A DNA stretch of 64,000 nucleotides, taken from NCBI RefSeq assembly GCF_004404055.1, contig NZ_SOHK01000007.1, forward strand, positions 413,588-477,587, given 5' to 3'. The position numbers and the translations under genes were made by a program. Positions 23,448-34,463 of this stretch are shown here, in pieces; position 1 is the first letter of the stretch, and every line of letters starts with the position of its first letter. The DNA is from Cryobacterium ruanii. Lineage in GTDB: Bacteria > Actinomycetota > Actinomycetes > Actinomycetales > Microbacteriaceae. The notes under the pieces are model-generated. The model did no database searches. It was not told the DNA's origin and saw only the letters and a program-made list of their open reading frames with translations.

Positions 23448-24516
23448 AGTTCACCAGCAAACCGAGCGCCGCACTCATCAGGCCCACCACGACGGTGATC
23501 TGCAGGAGGGTGCGGCTCGTGAAGGTCGTGCGCATGAGGGCGAGCATCTTGACGTCGATCAGGGCGCCGAACACCAGGAACGCCACGATGCCGCCGGGCA
23601 GGAACGTGCTGCCGAAGGACAGCACGAAGAACGCGTCGACGTTGGAGCAGATCGCCACGATGAAGGCGAGGGCCATCATGGCGAGCACCGACCAGACCGG
23701 GTTGCTGCCGAGGGCGAGCAGCACCGACCGCGGTACGAACACCTGGGTGAGTGCGGCGACGGCGGAACCGATGAACAGGGCCGGCATGATGACGGACGTT
23801 TCGCGAATGAAGATCTCGGTGGTGCGGCTGGACCGGCTCTCGCCACCGTGCTGGTGGCTGTGCCCCTGCCCATCGTGGCCGCTCGTCGAACCTGTCGCGC
23901 AAGCCGCCGCGAACCTGGTCGCCAGCAGGTTCTGCGGGTCTGGGTGCTTGCTGAACAACCAGCCCACCACGTTGGCGATGAGGAAACCGCCGAGCAGGCG
24001 GGCCACCAGGATGTGGCCGTCCCATCCGAAGGCCTGGTGCGTGGTGATGATGGTGATCGGGTTCAGGATGGGCGCGGCGAGCAGGAAAGTGATCGATTCG
24101 GAGACGGTGAAGCCGCCGACCATGAATCCGCGAGCGAGCGGCACGTTGCCGCATTCACAAACCGGAAAGAACATGCCGAGTAGCGAGATCGAGGCGCGCC
24201 GCAGTAGCGGGTTGCGCGGTAGATGCCGGGCGAGCACGCCGTGTGGCAGCCAGACCTGTACGACCGCTGAGAGCAGGATGCCAAGAAAGACGAAGGGCAC
24301 CGATTCGATGATGACGCTGATCGCGAGGGTGAGGGTGTCCTGCACGCGGTCCGGCAGCTGGAAATCGCCCAGCTGGTCGTCGACGAAAGCCGGCGAGAGG
24401 GCCCGCACGACGAAAACGCCGAGCACCACCGACACCCCTGCGGTGAGGCCGAGGGGCCACCGCCAAAGGAGAGGGTGCTGCCCGCCGATTGCGCTACCGT
24501 CTAACTTGCTTCTCAC
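23437..24516 (-). CDS. UPF0718 family permease (YcgR-like)
   Basis: This 359-residue polytopic protein (about eight to ten spans) of the COG0701 permease family has the conserved FFPVCECGNVPLARG segment, whose cysteines lie at a membrane boundary. A cytoplasmic or periplasmic loop around residues 210-230 is histidine-rich (GHDGQGHSHQHGGE), which suggests metal contact. It forms an overlapping gene pair with the TIGR03943 protein. Substrate and energetics are unknown. The start codon is ATG and there is no upstream gene on the strand until rne. Confidence 0.85.
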   Translation of the reverse strand: MRSKLDGSAIGGQHPLLWRWPLGLTAGVSVVLGVFVVRALSPAFVDDQLGDFQLPDRVQDTLTLAISVIIESVPFVFLGILLSAVVQVWLPHGVLARHLPRNPLLRRASISLLGMFFPVCECGNVPLARGFMVGGFTVSESITFLLAAPILNPITIITTHQAFGWDGHILVARLLGGFLIANVVGWLFSKHPDPQNLLATRFAAACATGSTSGHDGQGHSHQHGGESRSSRTTEIFIRETSVIMPALFIGSAVAALTQVFVPRSVLLALGSNPVWSVLAMMALAFIVAICSNVDAFFVLSFGSTFLPGGIVAFLVFGALIDVKMLALMRTTFTSRTLLQITVVVGLMSAALGLLVNYVA

Positions 24517-24531
24517 GCCTGGTCCGGAGCC

Positions 24532-27500
24532 CTAGTCGCCGTGCGGCGCCTGACTGGTTCCGGACGTGGCCGGCGCAGCTGATGACGTGCCGGTCGCGGT
24601 CAGGATGGGCTGGCCCGTGGACCCGCCGGCCGTCGTGACGCGGCGGCTGCGCGCGCGTCCCTGGCCGGGAAGTTTCGGTTCGGGCAGCGCGTCGAGCACG
24701 GAGTCCAACAGCTGGTCGGTCACCTGCTTGCTGGGGCGCCGTGCGGTGCGCGTCGACTTCTTCACCGGAATATCGAGGATATCGACGGACTCCGAGTTCC
24801 CGGTGGCCGGCACCGGTGTTATCTGTGTCGTCGGCGCCGCCTGCACTGCAGGCGCGCCCGCCGCGAGGGTGCTGCGCCCGCCGCGGGTGCGGGGCGCGGC
24901 ATTCGCTTCTGCGCGGGCGAGGTGCTCGCCAGCCTGTTGGCTGCTGACAGCAGCGGATGCCGCTGGCGCGGCTTGTTCGGCGCTGGCCTGTTCCGTGCTG
25001 GCCTGTTCCGTGCTGGCCTGGCGGGCGCGCGCCTGTTCGGAACGCGACTGCTGGCCGCGACCGTTCTGGCCGCGTGAACGCGTCTGGCGGCCGCGAGAAC
25101 GCTCGGTGCCGACCCGATCGATACTGACCGGCTCAGGACTGCCCTGATCGGTACTGCCCTGATTGGTACTGCCCAGATCGGGACTGACCGGATCGGTACT
25201 GACCGGTTCGATACTGACCGGATCGATACTGACCGGATCGGTACTGACCGGTTCGATGCTGCCCTGACCGGTACTGCCCAGATCGGTACTGTCGGGCTCA
25301 GGACTACCCTGATCGGCACTGACCGGCTCGGTGTTCGTGGGTGCGGCGGCAAACGGCGGGACCGGCGCGGCGTCGGAATCCGCTGCCCGGGTATCAGCAG
25401 CCGGAACGATTGCGATGGAACCGGTGCGGGTGATCGTGCGGGCGGCGATCAGTGCGAGGGCCTGCTTGGCGTCCTCGGTGATTCCGTGGGTGCCCTGGCC
25501 GGTTTTTGGTGCGTCGGACCCGCCGTTGCCGCCAAAGTGGGCGTCACGGTTGCCAGCATCACGCTGACCCGAGTTGTCGCGGGTATTGCCGAATCCGTTG
25601 CTGCCGGACCCGTTGCTACCGCTCTTGACGCGCGGGCGACGTTCCTGCGGCGGCTGCGCGGTCTGGCGGTGCTTCACGACCGGGTCGTGGTGCACGATGA
25701 TGCCGCGGCCGGCGCAGGCCTCACAGTTCTCGCTGAACGATTCCAGCAGGCCCAGGCCGAGCTTCTTGCGGGTCATCTGCACGAGTCCGAGCGAGGTGAC
25801 CTCCGCCACCTGGTGCTTGGTGCGATCGCGGCTGAGGCACTCGATCAGGCGCCGTGACACGAGGTCGCGGTTGCTCTCGAGCACCATGTCGATGAAGTCG
25901 ACCACGATGATGCCGCCGATATCGCGCAGGCGTAGCTGGCGCACGATCTCTTCGGCCGCTTCAAGGTTGTTCTTGGTGACGGTCTCTTCGAGGTTTCCGC
26001 CGCTGCCGACGAATTTGCCCGTGTTGACGTCGACGACGGTCATGGCCTCGGTGCGGTCGATCACGAGGGATCCGCCGGACGGCAGCCAGACCTTGCGGTC
26101 GAGGGCCTTTTCGATCTGTTCCGAGATGCGGAACTCGTCGAAGGCATCGACCTCGCCCTCGTAGGTTTCCACCCGCTCCAGCAGGTCGGGAGCGACCTGG
26201 CTGAGATAGTTCTCAATGGTGGAGCGCACGTCGGGGCCGGCCACGACCATCCGCTGGAAATCTTCGTTGAAGACGTCGCGCACGATTTTGACCAGCAGGT
26301 CGGGCTCGCTGTGCACTTCGGCCGGCGCTTGGGCCGACTCGACCTGCTCGGCGATGTTCGCCCACTGCAGGCGCAGCCGGTTGACGTCGACGGCGAGTTG
26401 CTCGTCGGTGGCGCCCTCGGCGGCGGTGCGCACGATGACTCCCACGTTGTCGGGCAGAACCTCCTTGAGGATCTTCTTCAGGCGAGCACGCTCGGTGTCG
26501 GGGAGCTTGCGGCTGATGCCGTTCATCGATCCGTTGGGCACGTAGACCAGGTAGCGGCCGGGCAGGGAGACCTGGCTGGTGAGGCGGGCACCCTTGTGAC
26601 CGATCGGGTCCTTGGTCACCTGCACGAGCACCTTGTCGCCGGGCTTGAGCGCGAGCTCGATGCGACGGGCCTGGTTGCTGCTGCCGGAGTTCTCGGCGGC
26701 GGCGTCCCAGTCGACCTCACCGGAGTAAAGCACAGCATTGCGGCCGCGTCCGATGTCGACGAAAGCGGCTTCCATGCTTGGGAGCACGTTCTGTACCCGG
26801 CCGAGGTAGACGTTGCCGATGAGCGAAGCGTCCTGGTTCTTGGCTACGTAGTGCTCGACCAGCACGCCGTCTTCGAGCACACCGATCTGGATCTTGTTGT
26901 GCTTGGCGCGCACGACCATGAGCCGGTCAACGGACTCACGGCGGGCGAGGAACTCGGCCTCCGTGATGACCGGGCGGCGGCGACCGGCGTCACGCCCGTC
27001 GCGGCGACGCTGCTTCTTCGCTTCGAGCCTCGTGGATCCCTTGATGCGCTGGGGTTCAGTGATCAGTTCGGGTTCACGCGGGGCGCGCACCTTGACGACC
27101 GTGTTGGCTGGGTCGTCGGTTCCCGATCGGTTCTCGTCGCCGGTGCGACGACGGGCGCGGCGACGAACGGTCGTCGCCTCCACGTCGTCGTCGTCGTCGA
27201 GAGGGTGCTGCTGCAACGAGCGGATGGCGGTGCGCGCCGGCATGGGCAGAATCTCCGGAGCCTGGAACAGCAGGGAGAACGACGGGCGCATCGGTGCTTC
27301 GGCCGGGTCAGTTCTCTGACCGCCGGGAGTGGCGTCGATCATCTGCTGGGCTCCGGTGACGTTGTTGTATTCCGCGATGGTCACCTTCGCGGGTGCCGAC
27401 GGAGCATCGGCCACCGGCACAGCGGGCGCCTCGATCGCCGGTTGCACGGTCGGTACCGTGACCGGCGTCTTCCGAGTTGATTTGCGAGTGCCGAACAGGC

Positions 27501-27534
27501 TCTTGCGTTTCTTGTTTTCGTTGTCTTCCACCAT
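24532..27534 (-). CDS. rne: Ribonuclease E/G
   Basis: This 1000-residue endoribonuclease processes rRNA and degrades mRNA. The start is at the ATG with AAGGAG ten bases upstream. About 200 disordered residues precede the S1 domain ([36 protein letters not shown]). The catalytic DNase-I-like part holds [10 protein letters not shown] with the metal-binding aspartates, followed by the zinc-link CEACAGRG. About 350 more residues form an Asn/Gly-, then Ser/Asp/Pro-, then Arg/Gln-rich tail, which includes a 5-residue tandem repeat and could be a degradosome scaffold. Confidence 0.95.
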   Translation of the reverse strand: MVEDNENKKRKSLFGTRKSTRKTPVTVPTVQPAIEAPAVPVADAPSAPAKVTIAEYNNVTGAQQMIDATPGGQRTDPAEAPMRPSFSLLFQAPEILPMPARTAIRSLQQHPLDDDDDVEATTVRRRARRRTGDENRSGTDDPANTVVKVRAPREPELITEPQRIKGSTRLEAKKQRRRDGRDAGRRRPVITEAEFLARRESVDRLMVVRAKHNKIQIGVLEDGVLVEHYVAKNQDASLIGNVYLGRVQNVLPSMEAAFVDIGRGRNAVLYSGEVDWDAAAENSGSSNQARRIELALKPGDKVLVQVTKDPIGHKGARLTSQVSLPGRYLVYVPNGSMNGISRKLPDTERARLKKILKEVLPDNVGVIVRTAAEGATDEQLAVDVNRLRLQWANIAEQVESAQAPAEVHSEPDLLVKIVRDVFNEDFQRMVVAGPDVRSTIENYLSQVAPDLLERVETYEGEVDAFDEFRISEQIEKALDRKVWLPSGGSLVIDRTEAMTVVDVNTGKFVGSGGNLEETVTKNNLEAAEEIVRQLRLRDIGGIIVVDFIDMVLESNRDLVSRRLIECLSRDRTKHQVAEVTSLGLVQMTRKKLGLGLLESFSENCEACAGRGIIVHHDPVVKHRQTAQPPQERRPRVKSGSNGSGSNGFGNTRDNSGQRDAGNRDAHFGGNGGSDAPKTGQGTHGITEDAKQALALIAARTITRTGSIAIVPAADTRAADSDAAPVPPFAAAPTNTEPVSADQGSPEPDSTDLGSTGQGSIEPVSTDPVSIDPVSIEPVSTDPVSPDLGSTNQGSTDQGSPEPVSIDRVGTERSRGRQTRSRGQNGRGQQSRSEQARARQASTEQASTEQASAEQAAPAASAAVSSQQAGEHLARAEANAAPRTRGGRSTLAAGAPAVQAAPTTQITPVPATGNSESVDILDIPVKKSTRTARRPSKQVTDQLLDSVLDALPEPKLPGQGRARSRRVTTAGGSTGQPILTATGTSSAAPATSGTSQAPHGD
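25113..25335 (+). repeat. Degenerate 15-bp minisatellite inside rne
   Basis: About fourteen units related to GATCGGTACTGACCG follow one another. They encode five-residue blocks such as [15 protein letters not shown] and STGQG. The period is a multiple of three, so copy-number change keeps the frame. Units differ by one to four bases, showing age or selection on the amino acids. Confidence 0.88.
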
Positions 27535-27864
27535 CACTGGTGCGCTCCTTGACCGCTGTGGGTGACCGCGCCACCCACCGGTTACTCTCTCGTGCGAGGA
27601 CTTCACCTTCGTGACAACCCCGCGAATTTTTTACTGCGGCAACCGGCTTTGTCCCCCGGCATCAGTCGAAACTGGTGCCAGTCGAAACTGTGCTCGGGGA
27701 CTGTGCTCTGGCTGCAAATACTTCGGGTCGTGGGACCCTAATTCCGGGCGACTGTTGCCCGGGCAAGCTTGTTTGGCGTCTGCTTGAGCGCGGCTCAACG
27801 ACTACGAATGATTATCGCATGTAATCGCACAGAGCCACGCCGACCGCGTGGCATAATCGCAAGA
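27535..27864. other. Long intergenic leader between rne and the VKOR gene
   Basis: This divergent spacer holds a 12-bp direct repeat CAGTCGAAACTG (27663-27674 and 27679-27690), itself nearly palindromic, which may be an operator. It also holds a GC stem-loop (CCGGGC 27744-27749 with GCCCGG 27757-27762). A long structured rne leader would fit the known autoregulation of RNase E, but no promoter could be fixed. No gene was found. Confidence 0.35.
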
Positions 27865-28464
27865 GTGCCACAGACAGAGCGTTCTCAGCGTATAACCGGC
27901 CTAGCTGTTTTTCTGATCGTCGCCGGAATTATCGCATTCGCAGCGGCCTTCGCCCTCACGCTGGACAAGATCCACCTGTTGGAAGACCCGAAGGCGCAAT
28001 TGAGTTGCAGCTTCAGCGTACTGATCGGCTGCGCGACCAATCTCTCCTCCCCGCAGGGCGCCGTCTTCGGTTTTCCAAACCCGCTGATCGGCCTCGCCGC
28101 CTGGAGCGTGGTCATCACGATCGGCGTCGCCATACTGGCCGGGGCCCGATTCGCCCGCTGGTTCTGGGTCGGCCTCAACGTCGGCATGCTCGGCGCCATC
28201 GTCTTCGTGATCTGGCTCATCGGCCAGAGCATTTTCGTGCTCGACGTGCTCTGCCCATGGTGCATGGTGACCTGGGCGGTGACCATTCCGGCCTTTTTAG
28301 CGGTGACCTTCTTCAACTTCAAGGTCGGCAATCTGCCGGGTGGGGCATCCGTTCGCCGCCTGGCCGCTGGAGCCTATTCGTGGACGTTCGTCATCACGAT
28401 CGTTTGCTACATCGTGTTCTTCATCGTGGCCCAGGTGAACATGGACGTACTGAACCGTCTCTAG
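27865..28464 (+). CDS. Vitamin K epoxide reductase family protein
   Basis: This 199-residue integral membrane thiol oxidoreductase has about five helices. It carries the cysteine pair Cys48/Cys56 (LSCSFSVLIGC) and the active-site CPWC (Cys130/Cys133) in front of the fourth helix. In actinobacteria VKOR replaces DsbB, re-oxidising a periplasmic DsbA-like protein with menaquinone. GTG at 27865 is the start; CATAAT ends seven bases upstream and no Shine-Dalgarno is present, so the transcript may be leaderless. The gene is convergent with ndk. Confidence 0.88.
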   Translation: MPQTERSQRITGLAVFLIVAGIIAFAAAFALTLDKIHLLEDPKAQLSCSFSVLIGCATNLSSPQGAVFGFPNPLIGLAAWSVVITIGVAILAGARFARWFWVGLNVGMLGAIVFVIWLIGQSIFVLDVLCPWCMVTWAVTIPAFLAVTFFNFKVGNLPGGASVRRLAAGAYSWTFVITIVCYIVFFIVAQVNMDVLNRL

Positions 28465-28489
28465 CGCGTCGCGCAGGATTTGCGCCCAT

Positions 28490-28537
28490 GCGCGGGAGTT
28501 GTGCGCCTCCCGCGCAGCGACGCGCCTCCCGCGCAGC
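28490..28537. repeat. Intergenic inverted and direct repeat between convergent genes
   Basis: GCGCGGGAG (28490-28498) is the perfect complement of CTCCCGCGC (28507-28515). The 16-bp block GCGCCTCCCGCGCAGC occurs at 28503-28518 and again at 28522-28537. It probably serves as a bidirectional transcription stop for the VKOR gene and ndk; there is no T-run. Confidence 0.6.
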
Positions 28538-28547
28538 CCAAAAACGC

Positions 28548-28970
28548 TCAGTCGAACCAGAGGGCAAGCTCTCGCGCGGCGGATTCGGGTGAGTCCGAGC
28601 CGTGCACGAGGTTCTGCTGCACCTTGGAACCCCAATCGCGACCGAGGTCGCCGCGGATGGTGCCGGGCGCGGCGGTCGTAGGGTCGGTGGTGCCGGCCAG
28701 GGCACGGAAGCCCTCGATGACCCGGTTGCCCGCAACGCGGAACGCGACGATGGGACCGCTCTCCATGAATTCGACGAGGGGCTCATAGAACGGCTTGCCC
28801 TCGTGCTCTGCGTAATGCGCTGCGAGCAACGAGCGGTCAGGTTCGACGAGCTTCACATCGACGAGGGAAAAGCCCTTGGCCTCGATGCGGCGCAGAATCT
28901 CACCGGTCAGGTTGCGGGCAACCCCGTCGGGCTTGACCAAGACGAGGGTTTCTTCGATCGGGGTGTTCAT
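28548..28970 (-). CDS. ndk: Nucleoside diphosphate kinase
   Basis: This 140-residue enzyme moves the terminal phosphate between nucleoside triphosphates and diphosphates through a phospho-histidine. The active His123 lies in NLVHGSDS; KPDGVARN (13-20) and the GxxxP turn are intact. It overlaps the DUF4233 gene by four bases, the standard folC-DUF4233-ndk arrangement of actinobacteria. Confidence 0.97.
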   Translation of the reverse strand: MNTPIEETLVLVKPDGVARNLTGEILRRIEAKGFSLVDVKLVEPDRSLLAAHYAEHEGKPFYEPLVEFMESGPIVAFRVAGNRVIEGFRALAGTTDPTTAAPGTIRGDLGRDWGSKVQQNLVHGSDSPESAARELALWFD

Positions 28971-29329
28971 TCAATCTCCTTTTGATGATCTATTCGGGAG
29001 CCGGTGATCATGCAGTAGGTCCACATGGCGGCAAACAGGGCGCCGACAAAGAACATGGCCGGGGTGATGAACCCGGTAGCGATGATGACCGCCTGCAGCA
29101 GCCAGCCGATCGCATACGACCAGCGATAGCGGAGCAGGGGGATCAGGGCGACCATGGCGAGGCAGAGCAGCACGCCGCCGATGACCACGGCAAGCCGTGA
29201 GACCGGGCCGGGCTCGGTCGCCACGGACACGAGGCCCAGGGTGACGACGGCCCCTAGGAACACGACGATGGTCTCGAAGCCGAGCAGGATGGTGGCGAGG
29301 CTGCGTTTGACCGAGCGCGGGCCCCTCAC
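28967..29329 (-). CDS. DUF4233 family membrane protein
   Basis: This 120-residue protein has four hydrophobic helices (about 10-31, 42-60, 67-85, 88-107) and a basic N-terminus (RGPRSVKRS). GTG is taken as the start because it overlaps the folC stop as GTGA and yields the family N-terminus. The function is unknown; the family is nearly always encoded between folC and ndk. Confidence 0.85.
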   Translation of the reverse strand: MRGPRSVKRSLATILLGFETIVVFLGAVVTLGLVSVATEPGPVSRLAVVIGGVLLCLAMVALIPLLRYRWSYAIGWLLQAVIIATGFITPAMFFVGALFAAMWTYCMITGSRIDHQKEIE

Positions 29330-30789
29330 TTTTCCATCCACTCGCCGGCGGCGGCAAGCGTGATCGCTTCGCCGACGAGCACGATGGACCCGGTGACCAG
29401 CACGGCACGCTTGGGTGCCTCGGCGGCCCACTCACGGGCGCTGTCGAGGGCGCCCGCCGTATCGTCGAAGCGGAAGGTGACCTGGTCGCTGGTCCACTCG
29501 GCGATATTGTCGGCGAGGTCGTCCATGCGCACGGCACGCTCGGAGTGGGGCTCGGTAACGTAGAACCGATCTACCTGGGGGGCGAGAGCGGCGATGATGC
29601 CCTGGGCGTCCTTATCGGCCAGGATTCCGACGACCACGGCGACTTCATCGAAATCGAAGTACGCTTCGAGCGCGGCGGCGAGGGCTGCGGCACCGTGCGG
29701 ATTGTGCGCGGCGTCCACGAGCACCGTCGGCTCGATGCCGACGAGCTGCAGGCGACCGGGTGAGGTCGCCGTGCCGAGGCCCTCGGCAAGCAGGTCGCCG
29801 ACCAGGGCCTGACTGCCCGCGCCGAGGAATGACTCGACGACGGCGATGGCCAGTGCTGCATTCTGGGCCTGGTGGGTACCGTACAGCGGCAGGAACAACT
29901 CGTTGTAGGTGCCGGCGAGGCCGCGCACCGAGATGACCTGGCCGCCGACCGCGACGGTGCTCGAGAGCAATTCGAAGCCCTCGTTCTCGCGGACGAGCGT
30001 CGACTCGCTCAGTTCGGCTGCACGGTCGAGTTCCGCCTGCACCTCCGGGCTCTGGGCTGCGGAGACCACGGATGCCGCCGGCTTGATGATGCCGCTCTTG
30101 GTGCGGGCGATCTCGGCGACGGTGTTGCCGAGGCGCAGAGTATGGTCGAGGGCGATCGGTGTGAACACGGCGACCTGCCCGTCAGCGACGTTGGTGGAAT
30201 CCCACTCACCGCCCATGCCGACCTCGATCACGGCCACATCCACCGGCGCATCGGCGAAACACGCGAAGGCGAGCACGGTGAGGGCTTCGAAAAAGGTCAG
30301 GGGCACCTCGCCGGCGGCTTTGAGTTCTTCGTCGACGAGCCCCAGGTACGGTTGGATATCGGCCCAGTTGGCGGCCAAGATCTGGTCGCTGATCGGTTCG
30401 CCGTCAATGACGATGCGTTCGTTCAACCGCACGAGGTGCGGGCTGGTCAGCAGGCCGGTGCGCAGACCGTAGGCCCGCACGATGCTCTCAACCAGGCGGC
30501 TCGTGCTGGTCTTGCCGTTGGTGCCGGCCACGTGAATGATCGGGTACGAGCTCTGCGGGTCGCCGAGAAAGTCCAGCGCCCGGCGGGTGGGCGCGAGGCG
30601 TGGCTGCGGTTGGGCCTCCCCCACCCGCTGCAGCAGTTCGGCGAAGACGGCGTCCCCGGCCTCGCGAAATGCGTCGAGCGGGGCCGGCTGGTTCATCGGC
30701 TCCTCGTCGTCGCCGCGCCCGGTGATGTTCTTCCAGTCCGCCGTGTCGTCGGCGGAATTATCGTTCGTGGGGGTGTTGTTTTCAGACAA
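29326..30789 (-). CDS. folC: Folylpolyglutamate/dihydrofolate synthase
   Basis: This 487-residue Mur-ligase-fold enzyme adds glutamate to dihydropteroate or folates using ATP. The P-loop is [17 protein letters not shown]; other signatures are [26 protein letters not shown] and DAAHNPHGA. About 30 acidic residues precede the usual family start. The gene overlaps ileS by eight bases and its successor by four bases, so translation is probably coupled along the operon. Confidence 0.95.
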   Translation of the reverse strand: MSENNTPTNDNSADDTADWKNITGRGDDEEPMNQPAPLDAFREAGDAVFAELLQRVGEAQPQPRLAPTRRALDFLGDPQSSYPIIHVAGTNGKTSTSRLVESIVRAYGLRTGLLTSPHLVRLNERIVIDGEPISDQILAANWADIQPYLGLVDEELKAAGEVPLTFFEALTVLAFACFADAPVDVAVIEVGMGGEWDSTNVADGQVAVFTPIALDHTLRLGNTVAEIARTKSGIIKPAASVVSAAQSPEVQAELDRAAELSESTLVRENEGFELLSSTVAVGGQVISVRGLAGTYNELFLPLYGTHQAQNAALAIAVVESFLGAGSQALVGDLLAEGLGTATSPGRLQLVGIEPTVLVDAAHNPHGAAALAAALEAYFDFDEVAVVVGILADKDAQGIIAALAPQVDRFYVTEPHSERAVRMDDLADNIAEWTSDQVTFRFDDTAGALDSAREWAAEAPKRAVLVTGSIVLVGEAITLAAAGEWMEK

Positions 30790-33700
30790 GGATGGCTCCG
30801 TTCACGCGTGCGACGGCCACGATGACGGCGCCCAGATTGACATAGTGGTCGGCTTCGAATCGGACGTAGTGTTCGACGGGGGCTCCGACGCGCGCTTCCA
30901 GCCACTCCGACGGCAATGCGGCGGCGAATTCGCCGGTCGACGGGCGGTGCGTGGTGAAACTCGTGGCGAGGGTCTCGGCCGCTACATCGACCCCTCGCGC
31001 GAGGTCGAAGGAATCGGCATCCGCTTCGCTTTGGAAGACCAGATCCAAGCGGATGCGGTCGCTCACCTGAAAGCCCGCCGATTTGCGGGTGTCCTGCACT
31101 GCTCGAATGAGGTCGCGGGCGAAGCCCTCGGCCTCGAGCTTGGGCGTGGTGTTCGTGGCGAGCAGCGCGAAACCGCCGGCGGGCAGCAGCGCGAGGGCGG
31201 CTGCCCCGCCGCCGGCGTCGCTGTTGGCTTCTAGGGTCAGCTCGAATTCACTCGGTTCGAGGGCGATACCCCCGGCCGTGACGATTCCGTCAATCTCACT
31301 CCAGTCGCCGGCGCGAGCGGCCATGATGACCTGCTGCACCTGCTTGCCGAGGCGAGGTCCGGCCGCTCGGGCGTTCACGACGAGCTTGCTCGTGACGCCG
31401 TAGGCCGACGCGCTGTCATCTTCGAGCTCGATCAGGGTCACCGTTTTCACGTTGAGCTCATCGCTGAGAATGCCAACGAACGATGCCAGAGTTGAGCTCT
31501 TGCCGGTGACGACGGTGAGGTTGGTCAGCGGCAGGCGCACACGCAGGCCGGCCTGCTTGCGGAGCGAGAGCACGGTGCTGCTGATCAGGCGCACCTGGTC
31601 CATCGCGGTGACGAGCTCGTCGTCGGCCGGGAAGAGGGTTGCATCTGGCCAGTCTTCGAGGTGCACACTGCGGCCGCCGGTGAGGCCTTGCCAGATGCGC
31701 TCTGTAACGAGTGGCAGCAGCGGAGCGGTGACCCGGCAGACGGTTTCGAGAACGGTGTAAAGGGTGTCGAACGCTTCGTGGGCGGTCGCCCCCTCGGCGG
31801 CGCCGCCCCAGAACCGGTCGCGTGACCGGCGCACGTACCAGTTGGTGAGTACGTCGGCGAAGTCACGCAGGCGCGCGGCGGCGACGGTACTGTCGAGGAC
31901 TTCGAGGTCGTTCGTGACGCCGACGATGAGGTCGCGGGTCTTAGCGAGCAGGTAGCGGTCGAGTACGTCGGTGGAATCGGTGCGCCAAGTGGCGTCGTAG
32001 CCCGTCCCGCCGGTGGTGGAACCCGAGGCGTTGGCATAGAGCGAGAAGAAGTAGTACGTGCTCCATAGCGGCAGCATGACCTGCCGGGCGCTCTCGCGGA
32101 TGCCCTCCTCCGTTACGACGAGGTTTCCGCCGCGCAGCACCGGAGAGCTCATCAGGAACCAGCGCATGGCATCGGCACCGTCGCGGTCGAACACCTCGTT
32201 GACGTCGGGGTAGTTGCGCAGCGATTTGCTCATCTTCTGGCCGTCATTGCCGAGCACGATGCCGTGGCTGACCACGTTCTTGAACGCCGGTCGGTCGAAC
32301 AGGGCGGTGGAGAGCACGTGCAGCAGGTAGAACCAGCCGCGCGTCTGCCCGATATATTCCACGATGAAATCGGCCGGGTTGTGTGCTTCGAACCACTCCC
32401 GGTTCTCAAACGGATAATGCACCTGTGCGAACGGCATCGAGCCGGAGTCGAACCAGACGTCCAGCACGTCGGTGATGCGACGCATTGTGGACTGGCCGGT
32501 GGGGTCGTCAGGGTTCGGGCGGGTGAGTTCGTCGATGTACGGGCGGTGCAGATCGGTCGGGCGCACTCCGAAGTCGGCGGCCAACTCGTCGAGCGAGCCG
32601 TAGACATCGGTTCGAGGATAATCGGGGTTGTCGCTCTTCCAGACCGGGATGGGGGAACCCCAGTAGCGGTTGCGGCTGATGGACCAGTCGCGGGCATTGC
32701 CGATCCACTTGCCGAACTGGCCGTCTTTCACGTTCTCCGGAACCCAGTTCACCTCCTGGTTGAGTTCGACCATGCGCGGGCGAAAGTCGGTGACTCGCAC
32801 GAACCAGCTCGATACGGCCTTGTAGATGAGCGGGTTGCGGCAGCGCCAGCAGTGCGGATAGGAGTGCTCGTAACTGGCCTGGCGAATGAGGCGACCGTTG
32901 GCCTTGAGCAGCGCGGTGAGCGGCTTGTTGGCATCACTCCAGAGTTGGCCGGCCACTTCGGGAATGTCGCTGAGAAACTTTCCGCCGTCGTCGAGCGAGA
33001 GGATGACCGGGATTCCGGCGGCCTCACACACCTTCTGGTCCTCCTCGCCGTAGGCGGGAGCCTGGTGCACGATGCCGGTACCGTCGCTCGTGGTGACGTA
33101 GTCGGCCACAAGGATGCGCCAGGCGTTCTGGGTGCCCCAGACCGCTTCGTCGGCGTAGTGGTCGAACAGGCGGTCGTAGCTGACTCCCTCGAGTTCGCTG
33201 CCGAGAATGGTGCGCGACACGGCAGCGGATGCCTCGGCTGCGCTCTCGTAACCCAGGTCCTTGGCGTAGTTGCCGACCAGGTCGATTGCGAGGAGGTATT
33301 CGGCTCCGAGTACTTCAGCAGACGCCGAGGTTCCCTCGCGCAGTACTTCGGCGTCCGGGGTGCCGTTCGGGCCGGCCGGCACGACGGCGTAAACGATCTC
33401 GGGGCCCACGGCGAGCGCGAAGTTCGTCGGAAGGGTCCACGGGGTCGTGGTCCAGGCGAGGGCGCGCACGGCGGTGAGTCCGAGCGCTTCGGCCCTGGTG
33501 CCGATCAGCGGAAAGGTGACCGTGACGGTCTGGTCCTGGCGCATCTTGTAGACGTCGTCGTCCATGCGCAGTTCGTGGTTGGAGAGCGGGGTCTGGTCGC
33601 GCCAGCAGTAGGGCAGCACCCGGTAGCCCTCATAGGCGAGGCCCTTGGTGTGCAACTGCTTGAACGCCCAGATCACCGACTCCATGAAGGTGATGTCGAG

Positions 33701-34189
33701 GGTCTTGTAATCGTCCTCGAAGTCGACCCAGCGGGCTTGGCGGGTGACGTACTCTTCCCAGTCCTTGGTGTATTCGAGCACCGACTCGCGGGCGACCGCG
33801 TTGAACGCCGCGAGGCCCATCTCTTCGATCTGGCTCTTATCGGTGATACCGAGCTTGCGTTCGGCTTCGAGCTCAGCCGGCAGGCCGTGAGTGTCCCAGC
33901 CGAACCTGCGGTGCACCTGCTTGCCGCGCATGGTCTGAAACCTCGGGAACAGGTCTTTGGCGTAGCCGGTGAGCAGGTGGCCGTAGTGCGGGAGTCCGTT
34001 GGCGAACGGCGGCCCGTCGTAGAAGGTCCATTCCTCGGCGCCGTCACGCTGGTCGATCGACGCCTGAAAGGTGTCGTCGTTCTTCCAGAACTCGAGTACC
34101 TCGGATTCGAGGGCGGGAAAGTTCGGGGACGGAACGATGGCCGCGTCGGGCGCGCCGTGGGGGGTCGTGTTGCGGCTCTTGGGGTACAA
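30782..34189 (-). CDS. ileS: Isoleucyl-tRNA synthetase
   Basis: This 1135-residue class I synthetase charges tRNA-Ile. Its HIGH motif appears as HYGH ([15 protein letters not shown]) and the KMSKS loop is [12 protein letters not shown]. This HYGH form and the length are those of the type 2, eukaryote-like IleS, often less sensitive to mupirocin. The start is TTG at 34189 with AGGAG seven bases upstream; the longer open frame upstream is the T-box leader. It is followed by folC with an eight-base overlap. Confidence 0.96.
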   Translation of the reverse strand: MYPKSRNTTPHGAPDAAIVPSPNFPALESEVLEFWKNDDTFQASIDQRDGAEEWTFYDGPPFANGLPHYGHLLTGYAKDLFPRFQTMRGKQVHRRFGWDTHGLPAELEAERKLGITDKSQIEEMGLAAFNAVARESVLEYTKDWEEYVTRQARWVDFEDDYKTLDITFMESVIWAFKQLHTKGLAYEGYRVLPYCWRDQTPLSNHELRMDDDVYKMRQDQTVTVTFPLIGTRAEALGLTAVRALAWTTTPWTLPTNFALAVGPEIVYAVVPAGPNGTPDAEVLREGTSASAEVLGAEYLLAIDLVGNYAKDLGYESAAEASAAVSRTILGSELEGVSYDRLFDHYADEAVWGTQNAWRILVADYVTTSDGTGIVHQAPAYGEEDQKVCEAAGIPVILSLDDGGKFLSDIPEVAGQLWSDANKPLTALLKANGRLIRQASYEHSYPHCWRCRNPLIYKAVSSWFVRVTDFRPRMVELNQEVNWVPENVKDGQFGKWIGNARDWSISRNRYWGSPIPVWKSDNPDYPRTDVYGSLDELAADFGVRPTDLHRPYIDELTRPNPDDPTGQSTMRRITDVLDVWFDSGSMPFAQVHYPFENREWFEAHNPADFIVEYIGQTRGWFYLLHVLSTALFDRPAFKNVVSHGIVLGNDGQKMSKSLRNYPDVNEVFDRDGADAMRWFLMSSPVLRGGNLVVTEEGIRESARQVMLPLWSTYYFFSLYANASGSTTGGTGYDATWRTDSTDVLDRYLLAKTRDLIVGVTNDLEVLDSTVAAARLRDFADVLTNWYVRRSRDRFWGGAAEGATAHEAFDTLYTVLETVCRVTAPLLPLVTERIWQGLTGGRSVHLEDWPDATLFPADDELVTAMDQVRLISSTVLSLRKQAGLRVRLPLTNLTVVTGKSSTLASFVGILSDELNVKTVTLIELEDDSASAYGVTSKLVVNARAAGPRLGKQVQQVIMAARAGDWSEIDGIVTAGGIALEPSEFELTLEANSDAGGGAAALALLPAGGFALLATNTTPKLEAEGFARDLIRAVQDTRKSAGFQVSDRIRLDLVFQSEADADSFDLARGVDVAAETLATSFTTHRPSTGEFAAALPSEWLEARVGAPVEHYVRFEADHYVNLGAVIVAVARVNGAILV

Positions 34190-34410
34190 AATGCTTCTCC
34201 TGCCGGGACGGGTCACTGGGGCCCTGCTCCACGAGGACGAACGATTCTGTGGAAATCGCCGCGGTACCACCTCGCTTGCCGCCCGAAACCGCCAGGCGAC
34301 CGCTTGTTCAAAGGCTGTGACGGGCCCGACCCGTTCGGTTCTACTGGAATGTCCACCCGAGGACAGACATTCGTTCTTCCGAAGACTTCCCGGTGATGGC
34401 CGGGTCACTG
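34190..34410 (-). promoter_or_regulatory. T-box riboswitch of ileS (ultrashort Stem I, translational)
   Basis: On the minus strand the conserved T-box core GAGGTGGTACCGCGG is at 34273-34259, and CCTCG (34236-34232) can pair with CGAGG (34274-34270) to form the antisequestrator/sequestrator helix. Upstream a short hairpin CCCGG/CCGGG (34404-34400 with 34393-34389) exposes the loop CCATCA, which contains the isoleucine codon ATC (34397-34395). The leader ends at the AGGAG of ileS and has no terminator. It thus resembles the actinobacterial ileS class in which uncharged tRNA-Ile opens the ribosome site. Confidence 0.9.
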
Positions 34411-34463
34411 TCATTCCATCTAATCGTACCGGATGAATGCGCGCCGTAGCCTAACGTTGAGGG

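Noticed and set aside
25113-25335. Possible CRISPR or iteron array
   Set aside because: The 15-bp units are contiguous, degenerate and in frame within rne.
32264-34396. Very long open frame antisense to ileS and its T-box
   Set aside because: It is a shadow of ileS coding; composition is Val/Gly/Glu-rich noise without motifs and it runs through the T-box leader.
34190-34414. Extension of ileS by 75 codons
   Set aside because: The region is the T-box leader; the TTG with AGGAG gives a normal IleS N-terminus.
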